Origin: Prosopocoilus inquinatus
Lineage: Eukaryota > Arthropoda > Insecta > Coleoptera > Lucanidae
NCBI GenBank assembly: GCA_036172665.1
Contig: CM069871.1
Coordinates: 2,356,001 to 2,420,000, forward strand
Length of the DNA: 64,000 nt
Direction: 5' to 3'
The notes beneath the pieces were generated by a model. It ran no database searches, was not told where the DNA came from, and saw nothing but the letters and a program-made list of their open reading frames with translations. This document shows, piece after piece, positions 58,300-64,000 of this stretch. The translations under genes and the position numbers were made by a program. Each line of letters begins with the position of its first letter. Position 1 is the first letter of the stretch.

Positions 58300-60710
58300 C
58301 ATCGTGAAGAATTTAAAGGGGGCTCGAAAGGGGGATGATCAAATCCAACCGTGGACGAAACCTAAAGTAACGTTATTTATTAGTATAGCAAACACCTGGA
58401 TTGTGGTGCTCGAGAAATATTTTCGCAGGGGGTGAAATATATCTCATGGCCTTCGGCCGGCTCCGACTGGTTCATTCCAAATTAAGCCGCGTATTCACGT
58501 TAAGAATTCAAAGGGGGCTCGAAATGGAGGTGGTCTAATCCAACCGTGGACGAATTATTGATAATAATAATAATTTATTGCATCCATTATACATACAAAT
58601 ATGATGTGATCGGATTAGTCAAAAACCTATGAAAACTACTTATAACTTGTTATTTAATGTTATTTATTAGTACAGTAAACGCCTGGATTGTGGTGCTAGA
58701 GAAATATTTTCCCAGGGGGTGAAATGTATCTCACGGCCTTGGGCCGGCTCCGACTGGTTCATTCCAAATTAATCCGCGTATTCACGTGAAGAATTTAAAA
58801 GGGGCTCGAAAGGAAGGTGATCTAATCCAACCGTAGACGAACCCTAAAGTAATGATAATAATAATAATTTATTGCATCCATTATACATACAAATACGACG
58901 TGATTGGATTAGTTAAAAACATATGAAAACTACTTATAACTTGTTATTTAATATTATTTATTAGTATAGTAAACGCCTGAATTGTGGTGCTCGAGAAAAT
59001 TTTTTCCCAGGGGGTGAAATATACTGACGGCCGTGGGCCGGCTCCAACTGGTTTATTCCAAATTAATCCGAGTATTCACGTGAAGAATTTAAAAGGGGTT
59101 CGAAAGGGAGGTGATCTAATCCAACTGTGGACGAACCCTAAAGTAATGACATTAATAATAATTTATTGCATCCATTATACATACAAATATGATGTGATCG
59201 GATTAGTGAAAAAACTATAAAAACTACTGATAACTTGTTATTTAATGTTATTTATTAGTACAGTAATCGCCTGGATTGTGGTGCTCGAGAAATATTTTCC
59301 CAGGGGGTGAAATGTATCTCATGGCCTTGGGCCTGCTCCGACTGGTTCATTCCAAATTAAGCCGCGTATTCGCGTGAAGAATTTAAAGGGGGCTCGAAAG
59401 GGAGGCGATCTATTCCAACCGTGGACGAACCCTAAAGTAATGACAATAATAATAATTTATTGCATCCATTATACATACAAATATGATGTGATCGGATTAG
59501 TCAAGAACCTACGAAAACTACTTATAAACTTGTTATTTAATGTTATTTATTAGTATAGTAAACGCCTGGATCGTGGTGCTCGAGAAATATTTTCCCAGGG
59601 GGTGAAATATATCTCACGGACTTGAGCCGGCTCGCACTGGTTCATTCCAAATTAACCCACACATTCACGTGAAGAATTTAAAAGGGGCTCGAAAGGGAGG
59701 TGATCTAATCCAACCGTGGAAGAACCCTAAAATAATGATAATAATAATTTTTTGCATCCATTATACATACAAATATGATGTGATCGGATTAGTGAAAAAA
59801 TTATAAAAACTACTTATAACTTGTTATTTAATGTTATTTATTAGCATAGTAAACGCTTGGATTATGGTGGTCGAGAAATATTTTCCCAAGAGGTGAAATA
59901 TATCTCACGGGCTTGGGCCGGCTCCGACTGGTTTATTTTAAATTAAGCCGCGTATTCGTGTGAAGAATTTAAAGGCAGCACGAAAAGGAGGTGATCTAAT
60001 CCAACCGTGGACGAACCCTAAAGTAATGATGATAATAATAATAATTTATTGCATCCATTATACATACAAATATGATGTGATCGGATTAGTCAAAAACCTA
60101 GGAAAACTACTTATAACTTGTTATTTAATGTTATTTATTAGTATAGTAAACGCCTGGATTGTGGTGCTCGAGAAATATTTTCCCAGGGGGTGAAATATAT
60201 CTCACGGGCTTGGGCCGGCTCCGACTGGTTCATTCCAAATTAACCCGCACATTCACGTGAAGAATTTAAAGGGGGCTCGAAAGGGAGGCGATCTATTCCA
60301 ACCGTGGACGAACCCTAAAATAATGATAATAATAATAATTTATTGCATCTATTATACATACAAATATGATGTGATCGGATTAGTCAAAAACCTATGAAAA
60401 CTACTTATAACTTGTTATTTAATGTTATTTATTAGTGCAGTAAACGCCTGGATTGCGGTGATCGAGAAATATTTTCCCGGGGGGTGAAATGTATCTCACG
60501 GTCTTGGGCCGGCTCCGACTGGTTCATTCCAAATTAAGCCGCGTATTCACGTGAATAATTTAAAGGGGGCTCGAAAGGAAGGTGATCTAATCCGACCGTG
60601 GACGAACCTTAAAGTAATGTTATTTATTAGTATAGCAAACAAACGTCTGGATTGTGACGTTCGAGAAATATTTTCCCAGGGTGTGAAATATATCTGATTT
60701 AATTTATTTA
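58300..60710 (+). repeat. FB2 right array, about 9 units
   Basis: GCCTGGATTGTGGTGCTCGA or variants occur at about 58393, 58681, 58976, 59269, 59564, 59856, 60152, 60446 and 60645. Most spacings are 288-296 bp and the last is about 199 bp, so the unit nearest the outer tip lacks the 100-bp optional block, as in the left array. Each unit carries the module GAAATATTTTCCCAGGGGGT, the GGCC-NNN-GGCC hairpin and CTCCGACTGGTT. Orientation is opposite to the array at 51.5-53.4 kb. Confidence 0.92.
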
Positions 60711-60815
60711 TTTACGGAAAAAAAGAGTACGTGAAACGTTCGGATGCGAAAGAATATGGGAATATAAGAAATAAAAACGGTCTGAGATAAAGCCTTCATT
60801 TAAGCTTGCGACACC

Positions 60816-61999
60816 AAACCATTCACCAAACAAGAAAATCGTCTTCCAGGATTGGCTCGTGGATTAAACAGTTTAAATACGCTTTAGTTTTTAACTAACG
60901 CAAGTTGTACAGAAATAAAGACTGCGATGATTTCTATTTGTGAAACTACGAACCATGCGGATGCAGTATCGGAATGCACTCGAATTACGCCGCCCACTAT
61001 GAAACTCCAGTCCAAATGAGTAACTTAATTACTTTAAATAGGCGGAATTGTGTTACACATACCCACCACGGTAAATTGGTTAATTTCGGCAGACCTATTA
61101 TGTGCGAATTTGAATACTCGAATAGGAATATCATGTGGCTTGTTGAAAATTCCTGTAAATTGGCCCCCTATCGATTTACCGGTATTACATATGTACATAG
61201 GAATATATTTCTAATTAAGTTGATGAAATGAATATTGGAGTTAGTTAGTTAGCTTTTAAAGATGCCGTAAAATGAATTATAAAAAAATATTACAATAAAT
61301 TGAGTACTTATCTGTCCTACAACTAAATTAATCGTTAATCTAATTAAATTAATTCAATAAATAACTAGATTGCTCAAGGTGCCACTAAGGGCGATGTAAA
61401 GGTACCGGTTAGTAGCATGAATAGGTTGAGGTCGAAGGCGGTTACCCTCTACGTAAACGAGGTCCAGGTTCCGCCAACTGGCGAATCGGCTGATTACGAG
61501 ATCCTGTGTAGCTAATTTAAACAAATTAATTCGTAAGCGAATGCGCAAGTGTGATGTAAAATCGAACGTGAATATATCTATTGAAACATTTGAAGAAGAC
61601 GAATGTTATATTCCGTCATTATATGGCGCTGAATAAAGTTTCAAAAAATAATCACAAACGTAGTAGATACCGCTGGTCCGAAAAGAAAGTCAAAGAGTGA
61701 AGTTCGATTTAAGTGATTCAACATTTTTTAAGGAAATTAATATGACCTTCAACACCAGATGGTTAAGATTTTAAAAATTCACCAAAAGAAAGTCGTGAAT
61801 AGGTAATCGTCAGGCAGCGATAAACTGAATAAAATTTCGAAAGAAATCCCAAAAACTTATGTCTGTTCGCTTTAAGTTGCGTAGTTCCTTGAGAAAATTA
61901 AAGCGCACTTGCGTCGTTAGATGGCGCTCCATCAAGCAAGTATTTGGGCATCGAGCAAAAGGTTATCATCGTTTAAAGCTTTCAAACTTAATTTCGGGT
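60816..61999. other. Sequence right of FB2
   Basis: Mostly single-copy. Two diverged copies of a roughly 195-bp unit start with CTGAATAAAnTTTC at about 61631 and 61826. Short frames at 60974-61231 and, on the minus strand, 61354-61548 are open but match no family I recognise. Confidence 0.45.
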
Positions 62000-62515
62000 G
62001 ACGTCATAGACGCTCTCGCAGAGCGACGCCTTAGTTAACCCTGCACAGCGTGTCCCGGATGTACGTATTCGATTATTTGCTAATTAACAAGTCTGATTTT
62101 AATTTCATGTTCATTAGCTATTAACATCGATTCACTGCTAGGTTAATCGAGGTCCTCCCTCAACCGCCTATTTAAATCCTGTCATTTGATTTACAATATA
62201 AGTTACTATCCATGACGTTTTACGTGTTCTGAGAGCAAAAAATTGCCAATATTTTAGTTTCTTTGCGCCTTTATGCGCAATAATACAAACGACTCGTTAG
62301 CAAAGCGATCCGTTCGTAGAGATTTTGGATTGACAAGGATTGCCATCTGGCGTCGTTAAAAAAATTATCGTCGAAAGATCGACCCACCGCCCGTATCTCC
62401 ACTCAAGCTAGGGAATTCCGCCTCGAACCTTATAATAATATAAACGACACGTTAGCAAAGCGGTCCGTCGGTAGAGATAAGCGTTTTAGATTAACAAGGA
62501 TTGATTGTGAAGTTA
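62000..62515 (+). repeat. Dispersed repeat D, plus-strand copy
   Basis: Carries, in order, CTCTCGCAGAG, GCGTGTCCCGGAT, GCTAGGTTAATCGAGG, then two internal copies of CGTTAGCAAAGCGnTCCG (about 62297 and 62449) that flank the TCTCCACTCAAGCTAGGG box. The minus-strand copy is at 17490-17880 and a fragment at 22190-22325. The internal duplication has a period of about 153-155 bp. No protein is conserved. Confidence 0.6.
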
Positions 62516-62879
62516 ATGCATTTCTGACAGCTGCTTGTCAATTTGACAGAAGCCTTCGTTGGTGCGTTGCATATTTTGTTGCTGCTTATTTTGCTCGGAA
62601 TGTTGAAAATTTAGCTTTTTGCCTTGCAGTGAAGAGAATTTAGACACACAATAAATTAATTAGTTAATGTTCGTGGTGTGTGATTAAATTACTATAATTA
62701 CTGAACTAGTATTATTAATAAGCTGCAAATGTGCAATTTTTTTTCTTTTAATTTTTTTCTCTTTAATTTTAAATTTTCCAAATGTCACCGGACCATAGAA
62801 TCATTTTTAGAAACTCTGTTTTTCTTTTACTTTGTAATTTTTAGTTCTTATTTTTTTTTAAATTCTTATTCGGATTGAT
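62516..62879. other. AT-rich spacer
   Basis: A TTTGACAG-bearing stretch near 62523-62552 (CTGACAGCTGCTTGTCAATT) forms a small imperfect hairpin. The remainder is T-rich single-copy DNA and no gene was recognised. Confidence 0.4.
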
Positions 62880-63300
62880 GACATGCAGGGTGAGTTCAGT
62901 TGAGTGGATCGACCTTGAAGTTGATCTTTACTGAATTTTAAATTTTATCTTTTTTAAGTCTTCTTTGCTTCGAACTGGATTGACCTTGAGCTGAACTTAA
63001 ATTTTATAGAACTTGAACGTTTCTAATATGCATTTTCAATTTTTTCCTCGTGCTGTGCACATGTAGGTTGACTACATTTTTATATTAGATTGACCTTGAA
63101 GCGGGTTGAAGTTTGAAGTATTTTTATTGAATTCTAATTTTTAACTTTTATTTTTTTTAAGAGTCCAGTGTCTGGTTAGGCTTACTTCAGTTGAGATAAA
63201 TTGAGTTAATTTGACCTTGAGATGAGCTGGACTTGATTCTTTTTCCCTTGTAATAATTTTCTTTCTTGGTGTTTTTAATTTGCGGTTCGTTAATTTTTAC
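62880..63300 (+). repeat. Degenerate repeats with four GACCTTGA words
   Basis: GACCTTGA occurs at about 62911, 62982, 63092 and 63213, three of them as the full TGACCTTGA and one as CGACCTTGA. The intervening sequence is T-rich, like 23.2-24.0 kb, and in the same orientation. Spacing is irregular (about 70-120 bp). Confidence 0.6.
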
Positions 63301-63574
63301 GTCAAATCAATCAAATTTTCAGTGAATGTAACGGGCGCCAAATCGCCAATATTTTTAAATCAATTTGAAGTGAACATTTAAAGGACATGATTAATTTGAT
63401 TTTCTATTCTATTTCATTAATTGTTTACTTTAATAAGTAAATTAAAGTTGATTTGCACAGCTAGATGGCGCCGACTTAACTGAATAAAATTTCAAGTAAA
63501 TATACAATATAAAAAAAAGATTTTTCATCGATAGCTAAATAGCGTCAAATAATATAATTACTCAATTTATATAA

Positions 63575-64000
63575 TAAATAATTTTTTGTAAGTAGGTTAA
63601 TCTGATTTTCAGTTTTCATTTTGAAGGCCAAGGAGAATAAAAACAGACAGAGAGAGGGAAGGGCGAAGCATTTTCGACAATTTTGAAAACAGCCTCTGAA
63701 GTTATTATCCCCAATTACACACTCGGTTAAGGATCTTTTATGCATAGCAAATGTAACATACGGTATTCCCCGCTTGCGTAACAATCAAGTAGGAGAAAGT
63801 GCTTAAGTAAAGCGGGAACGAACAAGAAACTTCAACTTTTGTTAATATATTTGGGAACTATTATTTTTGATATTCTCGTAAGTAAAGTTTTCTTTGTCAG
63901 GTCCAAGGAGAATGAAAATCGACAGAGGGAGGAAAGGGCGAAGCAATTTTCGACAATTTTGAAAATAGTCTCGGAAGTTATTACCCCTAATTTTACACTC
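63575..64000 (+). repeat. About 275-bp direct repeat, cut by the window end
   Basis: CCAAGGAGAATnAAAA begins at about 63628 and 63903, with the shared continuation GACAGAG, GGGAAGGGCGAAGCA or GGAAAGGGCGAAGCA, TTTTCGACAATTTTGAAAA and GAAGTTATTA. The second copy runs off the end of the window, so copy number is unknown. A 79-codon minus-strand frame crosses the first copy and is not recognised. Confidence 0.75.

Larger units (their letters stand above)
51394..60815. mobile_element. FB2: 9.4-kb foldback structure with arrayed arms
   Basis: The outer tips are inverted copies: GGCGTCGCAAGTTTAAATGA at the left and, read on the minus strand, GGTGTCGCAAGCTTAAATGA at the right. Both continue with AGGCTTTATCTCAGACCG and, further in, AAATAAATTAAATCAGATAT before entering arrays of the same unit in opposite orientation (51540-53430 and 58300-60700). 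The inner edges also match in inverted orientation (CTTCACGATGTATTTC left, GAAATGCATCGTGAAG-like right). The centre (53440-58290) has no transposase. This architecture of terminal domain, tandem repeats and middle resembles classic foldback elements. Two separate insertions of one arrayed element in opposite orientation remain an alternative. Confidence 0.75.

Noticed and set aside
51548..60193. Similar 70-97-codon frames shared by both FB2 arrays and by FB1.
   Set aside because: They occur inside tandem units and inverted arms, each ends within a unit, and the common part is the hairpin module. Conservation follows the DNA repeat and not a reading frame.
61354..61548. Minus-strand frame with a leucine-rich-repeat-like LDLVYVEGNRL stretch.
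   Set aside because: Only one weak motif, no adjacent repeats and no splice context, so a leucine-rich-repeat exon cannot be supported.

Overview
The window looks like a gene-poor, repeat-dominated stretch of a eukaryotic nuclear genome, most likely an insect. It is AT-rich, CpG is not visibly depleted, and there are many short inverted-repeat elements and several tandem-array families. No open reading frame exceeds about 131 codons, and no protein family could be recognised in any frame. The longest open frames lie in tandem repeats, foldback arms or T-rich tracts. The insect assignment is inference. I see no rRNA, tRNA or CRISPR array. The only gene-like signal I would defend is a well-spaced TATA box, initiator, ATG and 5' splice site series at about 50.12-50.42 kb.

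Layout. 0-9 kb: a short TTA-flanked MITE, a 103-bp minisatellite, dispersed repeat modules (1.7-3.8 and 7.97-8.71 kb) and a 167-bp-period array (6.0-7.4 kb). 9.1-12.6 kb: an unrelated 167-bp satellite with a 668-bp higher-order repeat. 14.7-17.4 kb: a foldback element (FB1) with about 860-bp arms, followed by a broken third arm at 19.0-20.0 kb. 22.5-24.6 kb: 312-bp and about 275-bp direct repeats. 27.0-28.2 kb: a 222-bp array. 29.6-31.5 kb: a candidate inverted-repeat element, a 229-bp palindrome and a TAA-flanked MITE. 33.1-35.2 kb: a 423-bp array. 38.1-39.4 kb: a 218-bp array. 40.2-42.0 kb: a direct duplication. 42.7-45.7 kb: a 215-bp array with 860-bp higher-order structure. 51.4-60.8 kb: a 9.4-kb inverted structure (FB2) whose two arms are arrays of 195/295-bp units around a 4.9-kb centre. 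61-64 kb: dispersed repeats and the start of a 275-bp direct repeat. CpG-rich single-copy islands without coding potential lie between these elements, for example at 4.0-4.9, 31.8-32.2, 36.4-36.8 and 53.8-54.5 kb.

The families are connected. A roughly 50-bp module with a GGCC-NNN-GGCC hairpin occurs in each FB1 arm, in the broken third arm and in essentially every unit of the two FB2 arrays, close to 20 copies in all. The FB2 outer tip also ends a nested 0.5-kb hairpin element at 54.6-55.1 kb. A second module, a GTAAGC start and a GAGTACTC palindrome, occurs ten times in one orientation between 1.8 and 37.2 kb. A third recurring word, TGACCTTGA, matches the FTZ-F1/ERR monomer site and is strongly over-represented in degenerate repeats. 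The tandem arrays together cover roughly a quarter of the window.
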